Source: Aphis gossypii
Lineage: Eukaryota > Arthropoda > Insecta > Hemiptera > Aphididae
DNA: 64,000 nucleotides
Reading direction: 5' to 3'
Assembly (NCBI RefSeq): GCF_020184175.1
Contig: NC_065532.1
Location: 31,620,001 to 31,684,000, forward strand
The notes beneath the pieces are model-generated. The model was given only the letters and a program-made list of their open reading frames with translations, made no database searches and was not told the DNA's origin. The translations under genes were made by a program, and so were the position numbers. Below, piece after piece: positions 1 to 12,264 of the stretch; position 1 is the stretch's first letter; each line of letters starts with the position of its first letter.

Positions 1-1215
1 AATGGATATAGAATAAAATAAAGTCAATAATACAAATACTTCATGGATCAAATTTCAAGTACCTAAAACCTATGGCTGTAGTATATTTGCGTCGTGTAAT
101 TATTAAAAAATAGGTATTTGCATAATCATAAGATAGCTGAATCATTTTAGCAATTATTAATGTATACTTATGGTTATTTCACTATACTTTACTACGTTGT
201 ATTAAAAATTACATTTTTTTTACATAGGTATTTTTAATTTAATTATTTGGTTTATAAGCAATTTCTTATATCTAAAATTGTTAAAATTGTGATTTAAATT
301 AAACTTTATTCTAGTAGAGTAGCAAATACTGTTCTTTTATTCAATAATACTTCAGAAATGTTGATACGAAAAGTATGTTATGTTTATATTAAAACAACTC
401 ATGTGAAACACATAACCAACTTTGGACAACCACAATATTACCAAACATCGATGTAACGTAAAAGTAACAATCAACGTAATGTTACAAGTTGATTGGAAAC
501 TTCTCTAAAACGTTTATGTGACATAATATTATTATATAGTGAGCTATTTCTATTATATTGTATGTACGTTAACTGTAGCAACAACAAACATCAATACATA
601 CGTATACTTAACTAATAATGGTATATTTGGTTAAATGGTAATGCGTGTAAGACATAATATATGGAAACATACGTGTACACATTAATATGGGAATAAAAAA
701 AAAATGTTTATTTTTTTCTTACAAAGATGGATACAAATATAAATATCACTAAAAATCATCAACAAATAACGGTTTGCAAAAAATATATATAAAACAACTC
801 AAATACATTAATACTTTAATGTATGGGAATAAATAATCTTTATCATTTTTGGATTCATGGAAAAATATATAAATTTATCGAAAATTATGCAGAAAAAAAA
901 TTGTTTAAAATAATATATTATATATATTATATATGTATAATAACGACAATTTAATGAATATATTACTTTATAAGATCTTAAATTAAAACAATTTACCTAT
1001 TGTACCTATATTAAAACGATTTCAATGATAGCATTTCACGACTACAATACAGTGAAAATAAATTCTGAACTTAGATGAGCAATTTTGTAAAAGTATAAAT
1101 ATATTAAGACGCCTAAACGATTAACCTTATTTTAGTTTCTACGCGCGTTTTTACAGCTCTTTTTAAGTATTTATTTCGCTACCGGTCCTTATATACACTA
1201 TGTATCATATATATA
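1..1215. other. AT-rich, no gene seen
   Basis: Only low-complexity A/T tracts. No exon-like frames, repeats with clear ends or RNA genes. Confidence 0.6.
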
Positions 1216-1218
1216 TTT

Positions 1219-1278
1219 ACACATACATACATACATACATACATACACACATACATACATGCTTACATACATACATAC
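1219..1278. repeat. (CATA)n microsatellite
   Basis: About fifteen CATA units with small interruptions (CACA, CTTA). Confidence 0.95.
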
Positions 1279-1439
1279 CTAAACCATTGAACTTTATGAT
1301 AGAAAAATAAAATGACGACGACGACCAGTACGCTATAAAAATGAGCTAAAAAATAAATAAATAAATAAAATAAAATAGCGAGGAAAAAACACAAACTTTT
1401 CCAATATTTTGGCGAAAAGATATCTTAAGTGAAGGAGTA

Positions 1440-2340
1440 ACTACGTCTGGGAGAGGAGAAGGGATGGGCTAAACGCATAATAAACTCATAAACTGTTATA
1501 AGCCCTGCGGACCTCTCAAATCTCTTTATCGCACTGCCATGAAACGTTCTATGCGCACGTATCGGTCGGTGTGTAAATATTCGCCATCGCGATGTACAGA
1601 GAAAAATCGTCTATCTATGCGCGGGTGGAAACAGTATTGAACCGGCTATAGAACATACTTATTCTAATTCTAATGTTGCGCCACTTGTAGAGATACCTCT
1701 CTCTCTCTGTGCCTACTTTATTTTATATAAATCGCAATATCACAACTGCACGTGCTCATTATATATGTACATGTGCACGCGGAGTATCATGAATAATTAC
1801 CGTTTACAGTATGATTTGTGTGTACGCGTGCGTATACTGCGTATATACTTATGACTCGTTTTTTCTTATTTATTTAGTATGTGTACTATTTGATCGGTCG
1901 CGAGCGCACCGCGACTACCTTGAGAAATGTTCCAATTATAAAGTCGTCACTGCCGATGGCGGGGGTGAGTATAAGTCGACGGCGGCATTACGTTTTTATT
2001 TCTGACGACGAAAACGACAAGCACGGCCCGCCCGCTCTCCACAACCAAGTATCTCTCTTATGTATACCCGAGTTACATTATATTACGCTCTTCCATCATC
2101 GGAGAGTGTACTCCAAATCGCGTCTAGTCATTCCGACAAATTGAATAATTCACCGTGACCTTTTGCCCGGGGTTGTGGCGGAGACGGCATATGGTGGGGA
2201 CGGGCTCGGTGACGGCCACTCTGCAGCGCGGTAGAACCTATATGCATTCCATGTGAAGCGTATAAAAATAAAAAGTAATAAATCCGTTTTGTGATGGCAA
2301 ACCGTCGAGTTTCCAAAGCGTCGCCGGAAACGTATACAAA
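1440..2340. promoter_or_regulatory. CpG-rich island with a possible first exon and donor site
   Basis: GC and CpG content rise sharply over ~900 bases. At about 1955 there is ATGGCGGGG followed by GTGAGTATAAG, a strong match to a splice donor, on the plus strand. This could be a short first exon of a gene whose later exons lie far away, but no matching coding exon was seen. Overlapping open frames on both strands (60-90 codons) show no family resemblance. Confidence 0.3.
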
Positions 2341-2344
2341 TGTC

Positions 2345-5300
2345 TATCGTATAATATATTTTATGAGAAATGAAAAACAAATCGTGCTGACCTACAGAAA
2401 AAGACGATTTTATAACGAATATATACTATAAATACTTAGTCGTACAGCGATTTCTATGATAATGTATTACAGTATTCGTATTACCAATTTAAATATATTA
2501 ATTTAAATCAAATTAGTTTTAAGAATACAGACGATAATTATTGTGATGTCAAAAATTATGAAAAAAAGGTCAACAGGTTAAGTATTTTTTATTATTTATG
2601 AGTTGTAGCGTTATTTTTACCTATAATTGCTCCAAATTTGTGTACATAAACTAATGCACAACGAAATTTATTGTTCAATATTTTTCTTTGGGTGTAATGC
2701 ATGTAACATAAAATAATAAACACAAGAATACTACAATTATGTAATACTATTATATCTATGCTAAACCACAAGATGACACACCAAACTTAAAAACTTTAGA
2801 ATTGTATAATAGCTTTAGTTAATCAAAGCTATTCTAATATATTACGAGTAAGTAATATTCAATTCAAGATCATAATATAGCATATTATAAATTGACAAGT
2901 ACATATTTTGGTGTTGACCTGTGACCCACTGACCAGACAACATCCGGTCGCCTAATAAAAATAAATTGTTAATAAATGTCATCCGGTGCACTAATCATAT
3001 ACAACAGCCGCAATCGAGTGCCTAAAAATTGAATGATTACAAGTTAGCATAGTTTGATAAACGGTCTGTTTGCAATAAAATTAATTCAAAGTAAAAAACA
3101 AATAACAAAAAACTACTTTTGTGTGATACAAATTGGTTATATTTCGTTGTCCAAAAACAATAAGATTTTATATAGGTACTATGCAATAAAAATACTAACA
3201 TATTATTAACTAAAACGATTAAATAATTTTAGATGTGTTATTTTTTTTTAATCAAAAAATTTTCATTTTCACATTCTCGAATAAATTCATCTTTTTTGAT
3301 TTACGATTTAATAAATTCGATTATATTCAAATTCAACGCTTTAATACTAAGACAGTATATTTTATTCAAGTTCTTTATTAAAATTACGAAATTTTTCTGT
3401 ACAATATAAGAACATTTCAAAAAATATCAGTTTTCTATAGTAGTTACAAAAGAAACAACTTTAAAAATAAATATGTTTGTCATTGTTTGTATATATTAAA
3501 TGTGCAAATATAGATGTGTAATATTTTTTAAATGCAATTTATTTATAGAATAATAAATCTTTATTTTTTGTTTCATTTTTAAAAAGAAAATTCCCCTGTA
3601 GTGAATACCTATAATACATAATTATAAAATACCCATCTCATTGACCGGAAATATTTATAAATGAATCATAACTTTGATAACCATCAATATATCAATATAC
3701 CTATTGAGTAATGACCAACGTATATAATTATCGATCGTTCAAATTGAACACAAAAAATGATTTCAGAGACCCATAATTTTGTATAGTTACCTAACTGATA
3801 ACTATTTTATGGGTAGTGGGTGCACTTATCTTGAGATATTTCCATAACTCATTTTGTTGTGCGTGCTTCGGTACCTGTGTATGCATTAAGCTAAACCGGT
3901 TATCTATATACATATAGGAGACCGCCCCAATTCAATCATCAACGCCCAGACCAAACCACTGAGTCTAGAAACTTTAAATTTTTTACAGAGGTTCCTTAAG
4001 TAATGTAGGGGCGCACTAAGAAAGGACTTTTCAAAATTCGACTTTTAAGGAGGTAAAAGGGGTTTTTTAAAAGTTTGTATAGAACCACACAATTCTTTAC
4101 GAATCTTGTTTTAAATAAAAGAAAAAAATCCAAATAGCTAATAATAATAATAATAACAATAATAATAATAAATAAATAAATACAAATAATATCCAAAGAC
4201 TGTGATAATAGCGAAGGTATTATTGCTTGGAGTGTACAAAAAAAAAAAAACTTTTACCGATACACAATATTGTTATATGTTACGGTCACAAAATTACGAG
4301 AATTTATGCTCAGAAATTGGATGGGATATTCGACACCGATCAAATTAGTTGAAAAATTATTTATGATCGTGATTAAAACTTAATAAAATAAAATAACCTC
4401 GAAAACTGTATAAGCTTTTTTTATTTTATTTTATTTTTCTTGTTGAAATACAGTATTAACAACAACAGAAATAACAATACTATAATATTAATAATATCGA
4501 TGATTTTTAAATGTATCGATATGTTACTGTAAACTATATATCAATATATTTTGGATTTATAATATGATTAATAGGATTAATGACTATCCGGTACATATCT
4601 AGTGATGTCTATTATCGTCTAATGAATTCGATACAAATATGTATGTATCGCTTATATATGATAACGTTTAAATTTTTCTTCTTACAAACCTAAAATATAG
4701 AATTATTAATGGAGAAAAAATTTATGATTATTCATTTCACAGGGTAGGCATAAGCCAGACCCGGATGACATATCTGCACGCCTACGTTTTATATGATAAA
4801 ATTACAAAAAAAGAAAAAAAGACTTATACTCACCCAATTTGCCATTAAACCCACCGTTTATCAAGAAACATTTTATACATATACAAAAAAACACAAATTA
4901 TGATTATAACTTTTTAAAAAAACAACAATTCATAATAATTATTGAAACTGTAAACGATTTTGAGCAAATGTACTCGTATGTAAGCCGTTTGAAATGATTT
5001 GTCGGTTGATGGTTTTCATTTTCGTATAAAATGTTCTAAATTTAAATTAAAAGAGATACTATAATATATTTTATACATATAATATATTGTGTTTAGAATA
5101 GATTTCAGTCTTAAAATTTATAGCTTGTCGAACGGATATGACCATAAAGTGTTGCGCAAAGCTTGATATATAGGGAAACATAGTAGAATTAAAGGCACTG
5201 GCCTAATTCCATTGAAAAGAACTGTATGTCCGTGTATTTGACTGGACCCTATTTTCAATAATCCTCTTTAGTTCAGTGCTTTGTTATACTAATACAAAAT

Positions 5301-8300
5301 AGTGAATTTTGTTACTAGTACACTCAACGACAAATCATGGCAAGTATAAAACAAGTTTGACATAATTCAGATTACATAAATTATAAAGAAAATAAACAAT
5401 ATCAATTCATTTTATTTTTTCAAAAAACTAATCAAATTTATGCAAGTCTCTGGAATAAATTGTTAAAAGTTTTACTTGCATGAATTTATATTTTTCTGAT
5501 TTAACTCTTTAAATTCTAAATAATTGATCTCAAGATGTAAAAAAAGTTTTATACACGATTCGTTGTAATTGTTATTTTTATTTCGTTATACGTAATCATG
5601 ATTTTTATATATTCAACGTTTAACTACCATTTCCAAAATTTAAAAATACTTTTAAAAAGTTAATAATAATATTATATAACAAACTAATAAGTTTTAATTT
5701 TCATTAACATAAAATATAATACTATTTTAAATAATACGCCTCATTGTCTGACTATTTTGCTAATTAAATGCAGTAAAGTCTTGTAAAAAATGTGTTTGAC
5801 AATGTTATAAGTTGAATAGTATAGTTAATAATTATTAGTATAATAGTAAGTACTTACCTACTTGGTACAAAGTTCAGAAATTTAAATTTTAATATGATCA
5901 TCCTTTTATCCGTTTATTTTTTTGTATTATCTTTGAATAATGAAACAAATGTAATATATTTCTATGATACTATTTTTTTTTTATTCACAAGATAAAATAT
6001 ATATAATATATTATATACTTAAGAAAAAAAAACTTAATATAAATCTTATAATAATTAAAGATGACTAAATATTATAGTAATGTGTTCATTCCAAAACAGT
6101 ACAGTCCTCTATAATTAATTCACCATATATAATGTGTTAAAGTTTATTAAGTTTACGATTTCACATAGAACAAATCAAAGAAATACACTTTGACGTCAAA
6201 TATATGAGAAAGTTCGTTGTGCACCACAATATATGCATTCAGTATATATTTATAAATCTGACACTAATTCAGTTATAAAAAATATTGTTTGACGAAACAG
6301 ATAAAAATCGGAAAGTTCAGATTATCAAACAGAGTGTTATCAAAACGCTGAAGATGGGAATTTAAAGGGTAAATCAAGCATTTTTTTTTTACTGTACAAA
6401 CGTATAAATCGTTTATTGAAAAACGGTTAAACAAATAAGTCAGGCACAAACGGAACCACATAAATCAAAAACACAAGAGGGTAAAAAAAATAACGATTTT
6501 TCTTCGTTAGGTGGGGAAAAAATTAAAATGAGGGCCCCAATTGAACTTTTGACAATACAATTTCCAACACGCGATACAAAATGCGTGTTATCGATAGTTT
6601 TGTTTTTTTTTTTTTTGAATATTTTATTTTTTGGTAGGTAGTTTTAACGGAATTGAAAGTAAACATGCAAGGATAAATTTGAATTTTACCCTAAAAGCGC
6701 GTATATACGATTCTTTTTACAATGTTCATAGAAAGTCTTTCAGTTTTATTACTACCAATTTTTTTCTTTAAATCATCGAATGTCACTTCTTAATATCATT
6801 CATTTGTTGTCTAAAACTAGTAGATATTTTAAACCGTTATTTTACCGACAAAAAAGGGTGATTTTTCGATAAATAAAAATGTGCCAAATTGAAAAATAAA
6901 TTGAATAAGCTGGAATACTATTTGAAGTTATTTAAAGAATAATGATAACAATCTACATTTTAATACACAATTTTTACATATTTTGTTTAACACTATACAC
7001 ATAAATATTATATAATTATCAAATCAAATTGTTATTAATTAATAACTATAGTATTTACGAATCAAAATATTATATTAGGTTTAAGTATTTTAAATGCTTA
7101 ATCAATATTATTAAATAACATGACTATATTATGAGCTATTTAAATACAAATATACATTATTATTGTAAATAATATTTATAAGTCATTAAAACTTGGTGAT
7201 TATTTTTTTTTCTAGTTATTTACATAATATCCAATAAATAAAAATAAATATAATGATGATTATTTAAAACAAATAAAAATCATAAGTTCTAACGTACTAT
7301 AATTATATATTATATTTATAAAAATGATAATAACAATAATAATAATGATTATTCTGTAGTAATTAAGTTTTATTAAAATATAGTAGAAACCGCTTATAAT
7401 TACACCAATAGTAGTGGTACACCCGATTTAATAACCTAAAATTAAATGTAACGGAAAAAAAAATATTTTCAATTGTATCGATTATTATGATTAATAATAA
7501 TCCTTATACTTAATGAATTAAATTAAATAAGTTTTAATTTCAATTAGCGTCTTTATAATACTCACGTAATATACGGTTCTAATTATCGATTGTTTATGGT
7601 ACTTTTTAATAATATAGATATAGGTACTTAGTTAGAATAAATTTTGTGATTTAAATTTAATAATATAATGTATACTATTTTATAATATAATTTTAGAAAA
7701 CTGTATAAATTAGCGATGATCAGTAAAATAAAAAGAATGATAAATTACATACAATTATTAAAGGTAAAATGGATAAGGTATTCTTATCAAGTCCATTATC
7801 TTTAAGCTAAATTCTGACATAACTTTACTCAGATATAGATATTAGGTAGGTAGGTACTGTTGAGTCATATGCATTTTGTTTTAACAGCGTCATCAATACC
7901 ACATGAAAAAATAAAATAAAAAAGGTAGATTTAATAAAATTATAATAGCAACTACTTTCTGCAGTTAATAATGTGATATGATCTATACAATTATAACTTA
8001 TAAGTTTCGCACTAAGATGCAAAAAAGTAAGTAACTAAATACTCTTGAATAAAATATGTTATTACGAGTAGTATTAAAGAATAAAGTATTTTTAAAACAG
8101 TCGATATGTTTTATTTCATTATAATTATCGTTTTCAATTCAACCCGTCAATATTGTTTGTAAATCTGGCAAATTCTAACTCATGGAGTCACGTACGTCGA
8201 AAGACAATATTATTGTACATCAATCAACATGCGAAGACCTATTTATAAAAAAGTTTTGTGGCGTTAAATCGTATTCTCTGAACTTTTACTATAACGTCAA

Positions 8301-8755
8301 ACAAGAAAACTTAAATTGTTATCAATTCACTATTGTAAGCGATTAGAAAAATTTTACACACATCTTGTACTCATATAAAAAAATTTCAGTAAATTGTGCG
8401 ATTAACGAAAAAATAAAATTATATAAAATTATAAGTATACACAACATTTTAGGTATTATTAATACAATACATATATATTTTAAAAATAAACCGACTACTT
8501 TAATATTATAATCGGTAGTCGTTAACCAATCATCAAGGATTTAATTTTCCACTAACAACTACCAATCAACTAGGTCGTGGATTTGCTCTCCCTCGATTGT
8601 GAGTATGCCATATGGGTATCTAAACATGTACAACAATAACATTCGGAAAATAATAAGCGTGTTATAATGATTTCAAGTTTTTTTTTTTTTTTAATTTTTT
8701 TTTTAGCCATTTATGATCACTTTACTTCGTTTACATTTTTCTCTCTTCTTCTTTT
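2345..8755. other. AT-rich, no gene seen
   Basis: Chance frames of about 60-66 codons only. A patch at ~3900-4120 (GTAGGGGCGCACTAAG nearby) is less AT-rich and may be old repeat. GACTACTTTAATATT and its imperfect inverse sit at ~8490-8525. Confidence 0.6.
4139..4182. repeat. (AAT)n/(AAAT)n microsatellite
   Basis: AAT units with one AAC interruption, followed by AAAT units. Confidence 0.9.
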
Positions 8756-8759
8756 TTAA

Positions 8760-9390
8760 TAATAGATTATCATCGAAATGGGTCTAAAACCGGACCGGAA
8801 ACGACAAGTTTCGCCACACCGACCCTACACACTACTTGGTACAGCAATTTGCACTAGTCTCCTCCGTTTCTCCTCGTCCTAATCACCCGTGGCAGCTCCC
8901 TTCGGGCAGTGATCATTAATATTGTCGACTTGAATGTATGTGTTTGTTGTGGGTGTAATAATAATAATAATTATTATAATTATTATTGAACGAGCCGACG
9001 GCGGTTTTAGTAGTGGCCAACATTGCAGCAGGTATATACAACGAGAATACGTGTGTATATTATAATAGTATAATATATAATATAATAAATTACGTGTATT
9101 ATACTATTATACGGTATGCCATGTAGTTGTAAACATATATAATATATATATAATATCAATGGTGTAGGCTGGTATAGAATTAGGAAATCGTTGCGACTGC
9201 GATATTGTGAGCGCGAGGCTGAAACGCCGACCGACCGCTCCACGTGCGACGGGCCGCGACACGTGCGCCACTCGCGCGAATGGCGGAGCCTGGGTGGAAA
9301 GGGCGAAGGGTTACACGCGCTTTTCCGCTACTGTATTATATATATCATACTCTCTCAAACACACACACACACACATACATAATGTATATA
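8760..9390. promoter_or_regulatory. CpG-rich island, left part
   Basis: GC-richer segment peaking at ~9190-9330 with dense CG dinucleotides. It ends in an (AC)n run and then the transposon at 9391. The short open frames in it (62-78 codons) overlap one another and look like chance. Confidence 0.3.
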
Positions 9391-10128
9391 CAGGGTGATT
9401 TTCCGAGCATGCTCACCCTCATTTTCCCTCACCTTTATTTAATAATGAATTTATTTAAACTCTGATTTATAAAAATTTTAAATATACTGTTTTTTTTTGT
9501 ACTACTTAGAATTACACAAACTTCTATTTAAAAATGAGAAGCCCCTTTTATACTATAAATTATGTATTTGATAATTTTTTTTTTTTTTATTTTAATGTAC
9601 CTAATTCAAAATTCTATCCAGCAATTTATCAGTAGTTCAAAAAATCCTTCAACATTTTTTTACAACAATATAAGACACATATAAAATCGAATCTAATATT
9701 TATTATGCATTGTTATTTTTTTTTATTAATTATAAATATCGATAGATTAGTATAAATTACTAACATTTTCAAATTACCATTGATATTACCCAGAAATGGG
9801 AGCATATCTTCCAAACCCATCATTATCATCGACCTATTATCTTAAACTCAATAACACACCAAGTTAAATTACTCACAAAAACTACTATTTCGCATTTTTA
9901 TTTCGATACGTCAACATTTTCAGAAAACTTATTTACTAAATAATTGACTGTTTAAAAGAGGACGTTGTCATTTGAAAACTAGCTCCACAGGATACTTCTC
10001 AAGTAGGTACTATAGAAAATTTAAGATTGATATGGTTATTGAGTATATTTGATAATTAGATATTGAATAACTAGCTGCGTTATTGAAAATTAAAAAGGGG
10101 TGGTATACATGCTCGGCGAATCATCCTG
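9391..10128. mobile_element. 738-bp non-autonomous DNA transposon with terminal inverted repeats, TA-type target
   Basis: The left end CAGGGTGATTTTCCGAGCAT (9391 on) matches the reverse complement of the right end (CAGGATGATTCGCCGAGCAT) at 17 of 20 bases. TATATA abuts both ends (9385-9390 and 10129-10134), so the duplicated target is TA, TATA or TATATA. The inside is AT-rich with no ORF of note. A TA target and CAGGGTG-type ends fit a Tc1/mariner-like MITE, but the superfamily is inference. It splits a GC-richer island lying at 8760-9390 and 10129-10380. Confidence 0.8.
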
Positions 10129-10380
10129 TATATACTGTGCACTATAAGGCTATAAATGTTTATAGGACGGGCCGTGTGCTGCTGCGCCTCCAAGTTTGTA
10201 TACACATAATATAAAACATTGTATGTGTGTGAGTGCGTTTATATGGCATACAACGTCACGAGAGCGGGAAAAAATAAAATGAAATCCACAACGCACGCTC
10301 GCAACCGAATAATAATAATTATTATCACGGACAGACACAACGTCGTAGTTCTGGCGCAGTATCACGCGCACACATGGAAA
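10129..10380. promoter_or_regulatory. CpG-rich island, right part beyond the inserted transposon
   Basis: Composition resembles the left part: GGGCCGTGTGCTGCTGCGCC and GAGCGGGAAAAAATAAAATG. Removing the 738-bp element would join the two into one island of ~880 bp. Confidence 0.3.
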
Positions 10381-11555
10381 GCTTGAAGTCGGTTATTTAT
10401 TTATTTTTTTTTTTTTTTGTGCCTTATGACTACTCAACTACTATCGGAAAATTCTGTCTCGAAAAATTAAAACCTCTACGCACTTTACGTAATAAGTACC
10501 TAATATTAATTGTAAAATAATGAAATAATTGTACCTGACCTCGCCCAATGACCGTCGCATTACCGCATATGCACCTCATCTGCAACTATTGCCGCTAAAA
10601 CGCCATATTGTTCTGTTAACGAAAACCTGAACATAATAATGAATTAAACTTTCAGACCATCAGATCGACTCTGATCATATGTAATAATAGAATTAACGTA
10701 ATGTATAAAAACCCCACATTCTTTATGTGGTGCGCCATACAACTCAGCTAGTGATGTGATACTTAAACCTATTTATTTATTTTTTGTAGGAGAGATGGAG
10801 GATAGGGGAGATTAAAATTATTTTCGAAAATAATTCGATAAGTTCAAAAAAATTCAAGTGATATTCCTTCCCCTCCTCACAACTGCTAGTAAAATCACAT
10901 AATCTATTATGTTCATGTGCTCTCTTCATGTTTATATCTAAAATTTACGATTTATTCCCTTTAACTGAGATATAATTTAAACACACAACTATGTGTTCGT
11001 TTTAATTAAATGCAGAGGAGATGTATGTTTTAATTGTTTGTGATAAAACAAAATGTTTGTAATTATTTTGATCGTGAGCCAAAAACCTTTCAAAAACGAG
11101 AATATTACAAGTGTTTGGTACAAGCAAGTCACTAGAAATACAACGCGAATTACTACACAGTAAACTCATATTTAATAATAACAAATTGATAAATTAAATA
11201 TATTGCTTATCAAATAATATGTTTTCTCCAGAATGCATATTATTCTCTTAAACACTACAAATAAATTAGTCGCTAACAAAAATAACGTATGTGATTATCA
11301 CGTAAAAAATTAAATCCCGTATTAAATGAGAAATTATAAAGAATAATTTATAAACCTTATTATTAAGTATCGAAAATGTTAGAATATTATAAAAATATCA
11401 CAAGATATTCTGAAATATATTTAATTGACTAACCTCTTAACAATTCAATAATTTTAATTTTTTAAACACTAGACATTTTTCTTTATTATACTATTAATAT
11501 TTAAGAATATAAAAGAATATAACGATTAATATTACTATATTTTTAATAACCAAAA
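10381..11555. other. AT-rich, no gene seen
   Basis: A slightly GC-richer bit at ~10540-10620 and otherwise simple sequence. No supported feature. Confidence 0.6.
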
Positions 11556-11559
11556 ATAT

Positions 11560-11815
11560 TTAGTTCATAAAATTATGTCAATTTTGTCAAAAATTTATTT
11601 TGGGTATAAATTTCCATTTTTCCACAATTTAATAATTAATTTCTTTCTTTTTCTAAATTATTGCAAAATTCAAATTCCTACCAGAAAAAATATTTAAGTT
11701 GAAAATCGAAGCATTTTTTTGTACTGTCAAGTGTTTTCAGACAAAAAAAAAAATCATTCACATTATTGTAAAATAATACATTCATCGTTCCGCTCAGAAT
11801 CTAGTAGGTATGTAT
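11560..11815 (+). repeat. Dispersed aphid-type repeat, copy ending in CGTTCCGCTCAGAATCT
   Basis: Ends with CATTCATCGTTCCGCTCAG followed by AATCTAG, matching the 3' end of the copy at ~37990 with one base change (GTT for GCT). Upstream it shares AT-rich phrases such as TTTGTCAAAA. The left boundary is unclear. Confidence 0.5.
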
Positions 11816-12019
11816 TACATTTAAATGTAATTAGGACAAAGGATTTTAATAAAATTAATATAAAAGTCAAGAACTAATATTTTTAAATAACTTATATAAT
11901 GAATAATAAAACAATGAAATATTATAACTATGATCATATAGTTGTTACAAAAATCAAGATTAAGCGTTTAACAAAACCATATGAAAAATTAGTAATTACT
12001 GTAAAAGAAGAAAATTGAC

Positions 12020-12260
12020 GATTTAAGCTGGAACTCAAAGAAGCGAATGGGTTTGCCTAGTAATTCAATCAGTTGTGTCCAGGATAGGGAAAAGTCAATG
12101 GAGAGAAAACCTCTAAACTGTTTTTTCACGTTAGGGTTACCCCCGCCTAGCTGAGCCGTGTTTCGTTGCTAATTGGAATTGCTTTCCGGTAGCCAATCGA
12201 TCTCTGTCCAAGCCAGTTTCTGAAACGCACGTGGCCCATCTCCTCTCTTATTCTGGTCAG
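12020..12260. promoter_or_regulatory. GC-richer island, candidate conserved non-coding element
   Basis: About 240 bases of balanced composition between AT-rich flanks, with no open frame. It includes GCTAATTGGAATTGC, a homeodomain-like core, and GCCAATCGAT. A regulatory role is inferred only from composition and compactness. Confidence 0.25.
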
Positions 12261-12264
12261 ATGA

